Assembly: GCF_041435495.1 (NCBI RefSeq)
Contig: NZ_CP108644.1
Coordinates: 6,619,501-6,683,500 of the forward strand
Direction of reading: 5' to 3'
DNA from: Streptomyces sp. NBC_01116
GTDB lineage: Bacteria; Actinomycetota; Actinomycetes; Streptomycetales; Streptomycetaceae
DNA length: 64,000 bases
How positions within the stretch are numbered: the first letter of the stretch is position 1; each line of letters opens with the position of its first letter. A model generated the notes under the pieces. The model did no database searches, had not been told where the DNA came from, and was given only the letters and a program-made list of their open reading frames with translations. Made by a program: the position numbers and the translations under genes. Below are positions 18,556 to 26,690 of the stretch, one piece after another.

Positions 18556-18807
18556 ATGCTTCGTCGTATCGCGTTCACCCTGGCCACCGTCGCCGCCGCC
18601 GGCTTCGTCGCCACCGCTCCCGCCGTCGCCAACGACTGGGAGGGCGGCAAGGCCGAGGCCGGTTACCAGCACGTCGAGGGCCACCGCGCCAGCGCCGAGT
18701 ACCTGAACCTCGGCGGCCCGTACGGCATCACCTACGCCAACGAGAACAGGGAGCACTTCGAGGCCGAGCGCGGCTACTTCGCCGCCCAGTACCTGCACGG
18801 CCGCTAG
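18556..18807 (+). CDS. Small secreted protein, unknown function
   Basis: 83 residues from ATG with AGAGGGAG 6 bases upstream. Signal peptide MLRRIAFTLATVAAAGFVAT with cleavage near APAVAND. The mature part of about 57 residues is polar and rich in Tyr, His, Glu and Gly (AGYQHVEGHRASAEYLN, ENREHFEAERGYFAAQY), with no cysteine. Not recognised. It has its own terminator and no operon partner. Confidence 0.65.
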   Translation: MLRRIAFTLATVAAAGFVATAPAVANDWEGGKAEAGYQHVEGHRASAEYLNLGGPYGITYANENREHFEAERGYFAAQYLHGR

Positions 18808-18819
18808 GAATCGCCAGTC

Positions 18820-18851
18820 GCAGGGCCCGTCCCTCGGGGGGCGGGCCCTGC
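18820..18851 (+). terminator. Intrinsic terminator after the small secreted gene
   Basis: GCAGGGCCCG pairs with CGGGCCCTGC across a 12-base loop, 12 bases after the stop codon. Confidence 0.7.
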
Positions 18852-19313
18852 GCGCGTGCCGCTTGGCGAAGAGGTGGCGGCCAGCGGGACGCCAGCGGCG
18901 ACGACGAGGGACCGGGGGAGCACCTGTCCGGCAGGGCGAGTCGCGTCGGGTGCGCTCCTTTTCCCGCCCGGGACCGGATCGGTGACCTGGAACGATCCGG
19001 CCCCGGGCGAAGCGGGTTCCGGAGCGTTCGGCTCGTGATCACGGGGTTCCGGCCGCGCTTCCTTCTGGATGCGGCGTGCGGGCAGCTGAAGCGCCCGCGT
19101 ACAGGTCTTGAGGCCATGCCAGTTAGCTCGAATTATGCCAAATGGGTTTATGTAAGGTCTTATTCCGGATTTTGACCGATCCGGACGCTGTGCAGCCACG
19201 GATGACGAGTGACGGCCGGGTTGAGCGAGGAGGACCTGGTCGCCACCGCCCGGATGGATGCAAGTCCGCCGGGCGGGGATTTCGCTGCTCGCACCGATCG
19301 AAGGACACAGTTC
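18852..19313. other. Intergenic region
   Basis: About 460 bases with no recognisable gene. A locally AT-rich patch near 19115-19180 may carry the promoter of the next secreted-protein gene. Confidence 0.3.
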
Positions 19314-19712
19314 ATGCGCAAGATCGTCAAGGCTCTGACCGTTGCTGCGGCCGCCGTCCCGCTGGTTCTGGGTGCGGCCGGCCTGGCAGCTGCCGACTCC
19401 GGCCCGGTGTTCGCGGGCCAGTACCAGTCGGCCGACCGCAACGGTGCGGAGCCCGGCAGCCTGCTGAGCGGCTTCCTCGGTGGCGACCGCTCCGGCATGC
19501 GGAACGGCAATGACCGGGACTACCGCAACGACGGCAACCACGACTCGGGTCCCGTGTTCGCGAAGAGCCACAAGAAGGCCGGCCCGTGGGGTGCTTCGTC
19601 CAAGCTGGTCGCCTCCGGCTTCGACCGCGACGGCGAAGCCTTCTACATCGACAGCGACAAGATGGCCGGCCCGAACGGCGCCTCGTTCTCCCAGACCGCC
19701 GCGCGTTCCTGA
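19314..19712 (+). CDS. Small secreted protein with repeated SGPVFA motif
   Basis: 132 residues from ATG; GAAGGA lies about 7 bases upstream. Signal peptide MRKIVKALTVAAAAVPLVLG, cleavage near GLAAADS. The mature protein begins SGPVFAGQYQSADRNG and the same SGPVFA recurs about 60 residues later before KSHKKAGPWGASSKLV; a third part has DKMAGPNGASFSQ. It is Asp/Asn/Gly-rich in the middle (NGNDRDYRNDGNHD). No cysteine or catalytic motif. Function unknown. Confidence 0.65.
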   Translation: MRKIVKALTVAAAAVPLVLGAAGLAAADSGPVFAGQYQSADRNGAEPGSLLSGFLGGDRSGMRNGNDRDYRNDGNHDSGPVFAKSHKKAGPWGASSKLVASGFDRDGEAFYIDSDKMAGPNGASFSQTAARS

Positions 19713-19726
19713 GCCGGCACGGAGAA

Positions 19727-19767
19727 CACCGGGTTGGCCGTCGCGCCAATCGGCGGCCAACCCGGTG
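19727..19767 (+). terminator. Intrinsic terminator
   Basis: CACCGGGTTGGCC (19727-19739) pairs perfectly with GGCCAACCCGGTG (19755-19767), 15 bases after the stop codon of the SGPVFA protein gene. Confidence 0.75.
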
Positions 19768-19810
19768 ATTGCCACCGTGACAGCTCATGAAAAGCCTGTT
19801 CCCGGCGGCT

Positions 19811-19891
19811 CTTGAGGTGCGGAGACCTCAAGTCTGTTGAGGACGGAGGGTGATGGTGTCCGGACGCCCTCCAGGTGTCCGGACACCATCA
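19811..19891. repeat. Two tandem hairpins
   Basis: First: CTTGAGGT (19811-19818) with ACCTCAAG (19825-19832), loop 6. Second: TGATGGTGTCCGGAC (19851-19865) with GTCCGGACACCATCA (19877-19891), a 15-bp perfect stem with loop 11. They lie between the secreted-protein terminator and the convergent oxidoreductase gene, so they may be terminators or nucleoid/repressor sites. Confidence 0.6.
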
Positions 19892-20083
19892 CCACTTTTC
19901 CCGGGATGGCCACTGGGATCCGCCGACAGAATCCAGGAGCTACCGGCTACCGAAAACCGGCTGTCGGTAGCGGGAGAGCGGAGTGCCTCTTGCCCGCCGG
20001 TGACATCTTTTGTCCGGCGGAATGGTATCGGGCTGCGTATCGCGCGGACAGCGGCAGGGGCTGTCTCCGGCGGGTCCGGCTGT

Positions 20084-21670
20084 TCAGTCGATGGTGACGA
20101 CGACGGAGGGCCAGCCGCTGGCTCCGTCGGGAACTGTGCCGGTGCGCTTCTCCGTCTGGACCCGGCCGCCGCGTTCGGTGGCGCGGACGGTCAGGGTGTG
20201 GCTGCCGGAGGTCGCCTTCCACGGGTAGGACCACTGCCGCCAGGTGTCGATCGTGGCTTCGGTCGCGAGGTCGGCGTCCTGCCAGGGTCCGTCGTCGACC
20301 CGTACCTGCACACGGTCGATGCCGCGGTGCTGGGCCCAGGCGACCCCGGCGACCATCACCGTCCCGGCCTCGGAGCGGGACAGCGGCTTGGGTACGTCGA
20401 TCCGCGACTCCGTCTTGATGGGAGCCTTGCGGGCCCAGGTGCGCTTGACCCAGTACGGGTCGTAGTCGGCGAAGGTGGTGAGCTCGATGTCCTCGATCCA
20501 CTTGCAGGCCGAGACGTACCCGTACAGGCCCGGGATGATCATGCGGACGGGGAAGCCGTGGGTGAAGGGCAGCGGCTGCCCGTTCATCCCGACCGCCAGC
20601 ATCGCGTCACGCCCGTCCATGGCGGCCTCCACCGGGGAGCCCAGCGTCATACCGTCGACGGAGCGAGAGACGAGCTGATCGGCGGGACCACCCTTCGAGG
20701 GAGGTCTGACACCGGCTTCGGCCAGCACGTCGGCCAGCCGTACGCCCAGCCACCGTGCGTTGCCGACGTACGGCCCGCCGACCTCGTTGGATACGCAGGT
20801 CAAGGTGATGTCCCGCTCGATCAGTTCACGCCGCAGCAGGTCCTCGAAGGTGAGGGTGACCGGGCGGGTGACACCCTTGCCGTGGATGCGCAGCCGCCAG
20901 GTGTCGGCGTCCACCTTCGGCACGACCAGCGCTGTGTCGACGCGGTAGAACGCCTTGTTCGACGTGGTGAAGCGGCTGATACCCGGAACCTTGAGCTGAG
21001 TGCCGGGCGGCAGCGGAGGCGCGGGCGAAGCCGGTGCGGGCAGTCTCACCGCGTTCCGTGACTTGACCGCCGCTTGCGAGGCGTTGCCGGTGAGGTAGCG
21101 GCCGAGCGCTCCCACGCCGAGGGAGGTGACCGCCGCCGCCGAGGCGCCGATGACGAACCCGCGGCGGTCCCAGCCCGCTCCGCGATCAGGGTCCGCCGTG
21201 GTCCTGCCGGCGCGAGGTGGCTGGGTGAGCCGCCCGATGAGGTAGTAGAGCAGCGCCGCTGCCACCACGGCGCCGACCACCGAGGGGAGCGCGTCGGTGA
21301 ACCCCGACGAGTCCGGCCGGGTCAGCGCGGCGGCCGCGCCGATCACCCCGAAGATCAGGACCCCTGCGGCGCCGGCCCGCCGGAACCGGAGTGCCACCAC
21401 GCCCAGCACGATGGCCAACGCGGCCAGCGCGGCGAGAATCCCCAGTTGGAGGACCAGTTTGTCGTCCTCGCCGAAGTGGCGGATCGCCCAGTCCTTCACC
21501 GGCGTCGGCGTACGGTCGACCACCGCCCCGCCGACCGCTGTGAGCGGCCCGGCCTCCGGGCGGACGGCGACGGAGACCAGCTCGGCGACCGCGAGTGCCG
21601 CGAATCCCGCGAGCAGCCCGCTCAGCGCTCCGAGCGGCAGACGGACCACGAGCCGGGGAGAAGTCGTCAT
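20084..21670 (-). CDS. Membrane-anchored molybdopterin-dependent (sulfite-oxidase-fold) oxidoreductase
   Basis: 528 residues. Four hydrophobic helices occupy about residues 10-150. A basic DRRGFVIGASAAAVTSLGVG at about 180 starts a fifth, Tat-like helix, which could place the catalytic part outside. The catalytic domain has the Mo-ligand Cys in ITLTCVSNEVGG, the substrate/cofactor loop GMTLGSPVEAAMDGRDAM and FTHGFPVRMIIPGLYGY, followed by a C-terminal Mo-co dimerisation domain (SHTLTVRATERGGRVQ). The oxidised substrate is unknown. The fasciclin gene 150 bases upstream on the same strand suggests co-expression; mycobacteria also keep fasciclin and redox genes together under SigK, but no sigma factor is present here. 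Confidence 0.9.
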   Translation of the reverse strand: MTTSPRLVVRLPLGALSGLLAGFAALAVAELVSVAVRPEAGPLTAVGGAVVDRTPTPVKDWAIRHFGEDDKLVLQLGILAALAALAIVLGVVALRFRRAGAAGVLIFGVIGAAAALTRPDSSGFTDALPSVVGAVVAAALLYYLIGRLTQPPRAGRTTADPDRGAGWDRRGFVIGASAAAVTSLGVGALGRYLTGNASQAAVKSRNAVRLPAPASPAPPLPPGTQLKVPGISRFTTSNKAFYRVDTALVVPKVDADTWRLRIHGKGVTRPVTLTFEDLLRRELIERDITLTCVSNEVGGPYVGNARWLGVRLADVLAEAGVRPPSKGGPADQLVSRSVDGMTLGSPVEAAMDGRDAMLAVGMNGQPLPFTHGFPVRMIIPGLYGYVSACKWIEDIELTTFADYDPYWVKRTWARKAPIKTESRIDVPKPLSRSEAGTVMVAGVAWAQHRGIDRVQVRVDDGPWQDADLATEATIDTWRQWSYPWKATSGSHTLTVRATERGGRVQTEKRTGTVPDGASGWPSVVVTID

Positions 21671-21819
21671 ATCGCTGATTCGAACCCACCGCGTCTGCTT
21701 TTGCCTGACCCGTCGGGCTACTGGGACCGGATGCCACCCGCATGCGCCATTCGACCGTGCCTGGGCGGGCCCAGCGCCTCACCGGCGCCGGACCCGCCCG
21801 CGGTGGCTGCCAGGGGCCA

Positions 21820-22410
21820 CTACTTCGGGGGCATGAGGACCGTGTCGACGATGTTGACGGTGGCGTTGGCCGTGGGGACACTTCCGCACACGATCTTTGA
21901 GGTGCCGTTGACCGTGATGCTGTCCCCGGAACCGGCCGTGGTGAGCGTGCCGCCCTCCAGCGTCTTGAACGAGCCCTTGTACAGCTGCTGCTGTGTCAGC
22001 TTCTCGCCGACGACGTGGTAGGTCAGCACCTTGGTGAGCTGGGCCTTGTCGGCGAGGAGCTTGTCGAGATCCGCCTTCGGGATCTTCGCGAACGCTTCGT
22101 TGGACGGAGCGAACACGGTGATGTTCTTCGCGTTGTTGAGGGTGTCGACGAGTCCGGCCTTCTTAACCGCGGCCGTCAGGGTCGACAGCTCCGGGTTGTT
22201 CGACGCAGCGGTCGCCACCGGATCCTTCGCCATACCCGTCAGACTGCCGGAACCTTCCTTGGGCACCGATGCGCAGGCCGGCCCGTAGGGATCGGCTGGG
22301 GCACTCGCGGTGTCCGCGAACGCCTGCGGGGCCATCACGCCGAGCGTGACCGGCAGAATCACTGCGGAGGCACCGGAGATCACGGTGCGCGACAAACGAA
22401 GGCTCTTCAC
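21820..22410 (-). CDS. Secreted fasciclin (FAS1) domain protein
   Basis: 196 residues from GTG 22410; GGAGG lies 9 bases upstream and fixes the start although the frame is open further. Signal peptide KSLRLSRTVISGASAVILP, cleavage near PQAFADTAS. One FAS1 domain follows: LSTLTAAVKKAGLVDTLNN, NITVFAPSNEAFAKIP, LTKVLTYHVVGEKLT and NIVDTVLMPPK, all hallmark positions. Two cysteines (ACASVP, KIVCGSV) may form a disulfide, as in MPT70-like proteins. Probably an adhesion-type or redox-associated exported protein. Confidence 0.9.
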   Translation of the reverse strand: MKSLRLSRTVISGASAVILPVTLGVMAPQAFADTASAPADPYGPACASVPKEGSGSLTGMAKDPVATAASNNPELSTLTAAVKKAGLVDTLNNAKNITVFAPSNEAFAKIPKADLDKLLADKAQLTKVLTYHVVGEKLTQQQLYKGSFKTLEGGTLTTAGSGDSITVNGTSKIVCGSVPTANATVNIVDTVLMPPK

Positions 22411-22787
22411 GAGATGATTCCTCCTCTGCGGTGGGCAGCAGCCCACGAGAGTCAGGTGGAGTGTGCGACGGCCAGAGGGGCCACATGGTGGTGTCTTCTC
22501 CTCAGCCGGTTCGCCGATTGCCTCTCGGACGGCTGCGAAGCCACCACGGTCACGTCTCTCATCGTTACAGAAACATGCGTCTCCCGCCTCTCCGGAGCGA
22601 AGGGCACTGCCGTCCGCGTCCTCGTGGTCCCCGTCCGGCAGCGGCTGGTCCGGTTGAGCGGGTTTCCGGGGTTCTGGTACCCATCCTTTGCGGGGGCAGC
22701 TCCGAATCATCTGTGACAGGCCGATGGCCGGGGCGTCCGGTGCCCTCGTGCCGGGCGGATGTCGGTGAGCTGGGGCCGGAGGGCCGC
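22411..22787. other. Divergent promoter region, fasciclin / DUF4383
   Basis: About 375 bases between the divergent fasciclin and DUF4383 genes. No specific operator was identified; frames here have no motifs. Confidence 0.35.
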
Positions 22788-23294
22788 ATGATGGCAGTCA
22801 CGCATGGACGGCACGTGCCGCGGGCGCGCGTCAGGCTCGACGAGCACGTGCCGGTGGATCACCGTCTGAGCCGCGTCTATCGCGCCGGGGCCGGAATCTT
22901 CGGAGCATTCCTTATCGCGTTCGGTGTCCTTGGTCTGATGCACCGGATCGGCTTCTTCGGTACCGGAGGTGACACCGTCATCGGTCTGAACACGAACGGG
23001 GCCCTGAGCACCCTGTCCATCGTGTTCGGCGCCCTGTTGCTGGTCGGGGCGATCGTCGGCGGGAACCGCGCGTCCACCCTCAACATGATCATCGGTATCG
23101 GGTTCGTCCTCAGCGGCTTCGTGAACCTCGCCCTGCTCGGGACCGACTACAACGTTCTCGCCTTCCAGTTGCAGAACGTCATGTTCAGCTTCGTCGTCGG
23201 CGTCGTGCTGATGACCTTCGGGATGTATGGCCGGGTCAGCGGGCGCCTTCCCCACGACAACCCCTACTGGAAGGCACGTAACCCGGGCAGCTAG
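22788..23294 (+). CDS. DUF4383 membrane protein
   Basis: 168 residues. GGAGGG precedes tandem ATGs at 22788 and 22791; either could be used. Four hydrophobic helices (GAGIFGAFLIAFGVLGLMHR, TLSIVFGALLLVGAIVGG, MIIGIGFVLSGFVNLALLG, VMFSFVVGVVLMTFGMYG) and the NVLAFQLQNV motif identify DUF4383. Function unknown. Its TAG stop is part of the CTAG where the IS701-type element is inserted, so the coding sequence survives intact but its downstream region has been replaced. Confidence 0.85.
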   Translation: MMAVTHGRHVPRARVRLDEHVPVDHRLSRVYRAGAGIFGAFLIAFGVLGLMHRIGFFGTGGDTVIGLNTNGALSTLSIVFGALLLVGAIVGGNRASTLNMIIGIGFVLSGFVNLALLGTDYNVLAFQLQNVMFSFVVGVVLMTFGMYGRVSGRLPHDNPYWKARNPGS

Positions 23295-23316
23295 TACTCC
23301 AGTCTGGTTTCGTGGC

Positions 23317-24666
23317 CTATCCAGCAGGTTCGTCGAGAGACCGCCGACGGTAGTGGCTGCGCCGGGCTGTTGCCTGGTGGCGTCTGCGCCAGATGGACCA
23401 GTGCAGCAGCCTGGCTGCGGTCGCGGCTGGCGGAGCGAAGACCGCGGTGAGCAGATGGCGGATCTCGGGGACGGTCAGGGAGATCGGGTCGCTGTCCTGA
23501 GTCGGGAAGTTCCGGCCAGCGGGTCGGCCGGGGGCCGCGTCGGCGGCGACGGCGGTCAGGAAGGCCAGGGCGAGCATGGCGAGCGTGATGTGCCGGTGCC
23601 ACGATGTCCAGTGCCTGACCTGATAGTGGTCGAGTCCGACCTGGCCCTTGGCGGCCTGGAAACACTCCTCGATGCTCCAGCGGACACCGGCGACGCGGAC
23701 GAGTTCGGCCAGTGTCGCGGTGGTGGGTGACCAGCACAGGTAGAAGGCGAGTTCGCCGGTGGTCCGGTTGCGGCGGATCAGCAGGTGGCGGTGACTTCCG
23801 GTGCCGATGTGGATCCAGGCCCAGTCGTAGTGGCGGTAGCCTTTCGCGCCTCTTCCGGCGCTGTGTCGTTGCCAGGCCGTGGCGGGCAGGCGCCCGGCGA
23901 CGGTGTCCGCGCGGACTGTGGTGCGGCCGTGATTGATCCTCACCCGGGCCGAACAGGCGACGGCCAGCACGTAGCCGGTGCCGCGTGCTTCCAGAACGGT
24001 CCGCAGGTGGGGGTCCTGGCCGTAGGCTTCGTCGCCGGTCACCCAGGAGGCGGCGATCCCGGCGTCCAGCGCGGCGGTGATCATCTCCCCGGCCAGGCGG
24101 GGCTTGGTCGCGAACTCCACCGTCTCGGGTATTCCTGCCTCACGGCGGCGCTCGGGATCGGTGCTCCAGGAATGCTCGGGCAGGTAGAGCCGGCGGTCGA
24201 TCAGGGCCCGGCCCCGGGTGGTGGCCAGGGAGAGGAACACACCGACCTGGGCGTTCTCGATGCGTCCGGCGGTGCCCGTGTACTGCCTCTGCACTCACGC
24301 CGAGGACCGGCCCTTTTTCAGGAAACCGGTCTCGTCGACGACGAGAACAGCATCGTCGGTGCCGAGGTGTTCGGCGGCGTAGGAACGCAGGTCGTCGCGG
24401 ACCGCATCGGCGTCCCATCGGGCATACCTCAGCAGACGCTGCAGGGGCCCGGGCCGCTTATGCCCCGCTCGTTCGGCCAGCTGCCAGCAGTTCTTCCGCT
24501 CGACGCCCGTCAGTAGCCCGAGCAGGTAGGAACGGGCCGCCGCCCGGGGCTCAACGCGCCCGAACCTGCCCGCGATCCGGGCCATGACCTGGTCGAACAT
24601 CGCCCGCCATCGGTCAGGGTCTACGCTATGGCCTGCGGCCACCGCACGATCTTCGGGAGTCCACAC
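23317..24666 (-). pseudogene. IS701-family transposase split by an in-frame TGA, copy 1
   Basis: Part one (24666-24295, 123 residues) contains the first catalytic Asp in VLVVDETGFLKKG and ends RSSA, then TGA. Part two (24294-23317) resumes in the same frame with GTG, VQRQYTGTAGRIENAQVGVF, then the second Asp in WVTGDEAYGQD and the Glu in WSIEECFQAAKGQVGL. In the family the residue at the TGA is normally Gly, so one base change explains the stop. The sequence TGAGTG would allow restart on the second part. I label it a pseudogene, but both copies share the stop, so function as two polypeptides or by read-through is possible. Confidence 0.8.
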
Positions 24667-24758
24667 AACCCCTGATCATCTCGCGGCGGCCGCCCGCGTC
24701 AGGCGCTGCCGTACTGGCCGTCGTCGCCTGGGCCATCGAGAGACTGCACACCGGAGTA

Positions 24759-25478
24759 CTAATCCGCTTGCAGTACGAAGAACAGGAAGCGCGGCTCGGC
24801 CGCGATGGCCTCGGGGAACAGCTCGCGGGCGGCGGGATCAGGCTCCGGCTCGCTGATGACCGTAATCCGGAAACCGGCCCCGGTGAAAGCCTCAATCATC
24901 GCGTGCAGCGGCCTGTTCCAGCGACTCACCAGGGTGGTCTGGCCGCCCATGCTCCACTCTACGGTCCACTTGGTGGTGTCGAAGTAGTCGCACTCGGCCT
25001 CGCGACCGGCCTCACGGTGAATGAGGTTGACGGCAAAGGGATGGTCGACAGACGCGATCAGCCGACCGCCGGGCCTGAGTACGCGTCGCAGCTCGGCCAG
25101 CGCCGGCCCCCAGTCCTCCAGGTAGTGCAGCACCAGCGACGCCACTACATCATCGAACGTGTCATCAGGGTAGGGAAGCGGGCTGCCCAGCTCCGCCACC
25201 TGCAGATCCGCACCGTCGCCGAGCCGCTGCCGAGCCAGCCCCAGCATCCCGGCACTCGAGTCGAAACCACTCACAATGGCGCCACGGTCACGCAGCGCGG
25301 CAAACAAGGCCCCCGAGCCACAGCCCGCGTCGAGGATCCGCCGGCCAGCCACGTCTCCAGCGAGGGTCAGCATCGCGGGACGCTCGTAGTAGGCATTGAC
25401 CAGGTTGGTTTCGTTCGCAGCCGTGTACGCCTCGGCGAAGCTGTTGTAGTCGTTGGTCTTCGACGGATCCACACTCAC
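24759..25478 (-). CDS. Class I SAM-dependent methyltransferase (IS passenger), copy 1
   Basis: About 239 residues from GTG 25478; the frame is open upstream to 25616, and no good ribosome site decides the start. Motif I is RRILDAGCGSGALFAALRD, with SGFDSSAGMLGLARQRL next, then PDDTFDDVVASLVLHYLEDW (motif II region) and LRRVLRPGGRLIASVDHPF. Rossmann-fold small-molecule type, substrate unknown. The stop codon TAG is formed at the border with the internal IS end. It is not a transposition gene, so it is cargo. Confidence 0.85.
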   Translation of the reverse strand: MSVDPSKTNDYNSFAEAYTAANETNLVNAYYERPAMLTLAGDVAGRRILDAGCGSGALFAALRDRGAIVSGFDSSAGMLGLARQRLGDGADLQVAELGSPLPYPDDTFDDVVASLVLHYLEDWGPALAELRRVLRPGGRLIASVDHPFAVNLIHREAGREAECDYFDTTKWTVEWSMGGQTTLVSRWNRPLHAMIEAFTGAGFRITVISEPEPDPAARELFPEAIAAEPRFLFFVLQAD

Positions 25479-25925
25479 CGAGGACGGTGAAACCAACCTG
25501 GTGGAAAACGTGTGCGCTTGGTGCTCGCCTGAGGTCATGGTGCAGGAGACGTGTGCTGCAGTAGATCGGTTCCTGGCCCGACCATCAATATGCGTGCCCA
25601 CAGAGCCCGCCTGCAACTGCGGCTCGAATCAACGAATTTCGGGCACGTCCGGGCGCAGTCGACCCGCACGTGATCACGAAACCACACTGGAGTACTAGCC
25701 GCAGAAATCCGCAGGGCACTCGCCGCTGTGACCTGACCCACCCCTCCGGGCTCCTGCTCCTTTGGCGGGGTGCGGCTGCTGTCAGGACAAAATCGCTCGC
25801 CACTGCGTAAGGGTGTCGCGCAGTTGCTGCGTTCCGGTCACCCGTTCGGCATGAAGACGTCGATCTGCATTTCCATATCGGCCCTGGCGTGGCTCTGACC
25901 AGCGACGGGTTTACCTCGGCGCGCT

Positions 25926-25960
25926 GCCCGTCGTCGTCCGTGCTCCGGACGACGACGGGC
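25926..25960 (-). terminator. Terminator of the bacteriocin/ABC operon
   Basis: GCCCGTCGTCGTCCG (25926-25940) pairs perfectly with CGGACGACGACGGGC (25946-25960), 15-bp stem, 5-base loop, 6 bases beyond the stop of the ATPase gene. Confidence 0.8.
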
Positions 25961-25966
25961 TGACGG

Positions 25967-26647
25967 TCAGGTGGTGTGGAGGGTGGCGGTCGGTCGCCGC
26001 GGGGCACGATCGTTCTCACCCAGGGCGAAGACTCTGTCGCACTGCTCGCGAACGGAGTTGCTGTGGGTGGCGATGACGACAGCACATCCGGCCTCGCTCA
26101 TTGTGCGGAGAACATCGACGACCATGTTCGCGTTGGCGTCGTCGAGGGCACCGGTCGGCTCGTCCGCGAGCACCAGAGCGGGCTGCTTGACCATGAGCCG
26201 AGCAAGGGCCACTCGCTGTTGTTCCCCGCCACTGAGACGGTGGACTGTCTCCTTCTCCCTACCGCCAAGGCCGACGCGGTCCAAGGCCTCAGTGATGGTT
26301 GTGCCCGGCTGGTCCGGTGAGGGCCGGCGCGGCTTTACGGCCACTTTGAGGTTCTCGGAAACGGTTGCGTTCTCGATCAGCGCATAGTTCTGGAATAGGT
26401 AGCCGAGCACGTTGCGGCGGAACCCGCGGGTTTCGCGCCGGCCGAATCGGGTGATGTCCTTGCCCTCGTACCGCACTGCCCCCGTGCTCGGCTTGTCAAG
26501 CAGACCGAGACAGTTGAGGAGGGTGGACTTGCCCGAGCCGCTGGGCCCGACGAGCGCGAGCATCTCTCCGCGACTGAGGGTGAAGGTGACCTCGGACCAC
26601 AGAGTCCGGGAACCGTAGGACTTCGAGAGATTCTCGATATCGATCAC
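25967..26647 (-). CDS. ABC transporter ATPase of a lactococcin-972-type module
   Basis: 226 residues from GTG 26647 (GGAG 7 bases upstream). Walker A LVGPSGSGKSTLLNCLG, Q-loop LFQNYALIENATV, signature LSGGEQQRVALARL, Walker B ALVLADEPTGALDD, H-loop VIATHSN. This is the MacB/LolD class, which drives membrane partners with large extracytoplasmic parts. It sits 43 bases after the permease-like gene and shares its terminator. Its likely job is to work with that membrane protein in export of, or immunity to, the bacteriocin. Confidence 0.92.
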   Translation of the reverse strand: MIDIENLSKSYGSRTLWSEVTFTLSRGEMLALVGPSGSGKSTLLNCLGLLDKPSTGAVRYEGKDITRFGRRETRGFRRNVLGYLFQNYALIENATVSENLKVAVKPRRPSPDQPGTTITEALDRVGLGGREKETVHRLSGGEQQRVALARLMVKQPALVLADEPTGALDDANANMVVDVLRTMSEAGCAVVIATHSNSVREQCDRVFALGENDRAPRRPTATLHTT

Positions 26648-26690
26648 GACAATGCTCCTGCTGATGGAAAGGGGATCGCATGTACGGGCC

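Larger units (their letters stand above)
23295..25694 (-). mobile_element. IS701-type element with methyltransferase passenger, copy 1 (2,400 bp)
   Basis: Flanked by CTAG at 23291-23294 and 25695-25698, the 4-bp YTAR-type target duplication of the IS701 family. Ends are inverted repeats beginning TACTCCAGTSTGGTTTCGTG. A third, internal end (GGAGTA at 24753-24758, followed by CTAA) separates a 1,464-bp IS proper (23295-24758) from a 936-bp passenger segment holding a methyltransferase gene. Same length and, from the encoded products, essentially identical to the inverted copy at 32815-35214. Confidence 0.9.

Noticed and set aside
24295-24297. TGA in the transposase read as selenocysteine
   Set aside because: The equivalent family residue is Gly, no Sec-type hairpin was recognised after the TGA, and transposases are not selenoproteins.
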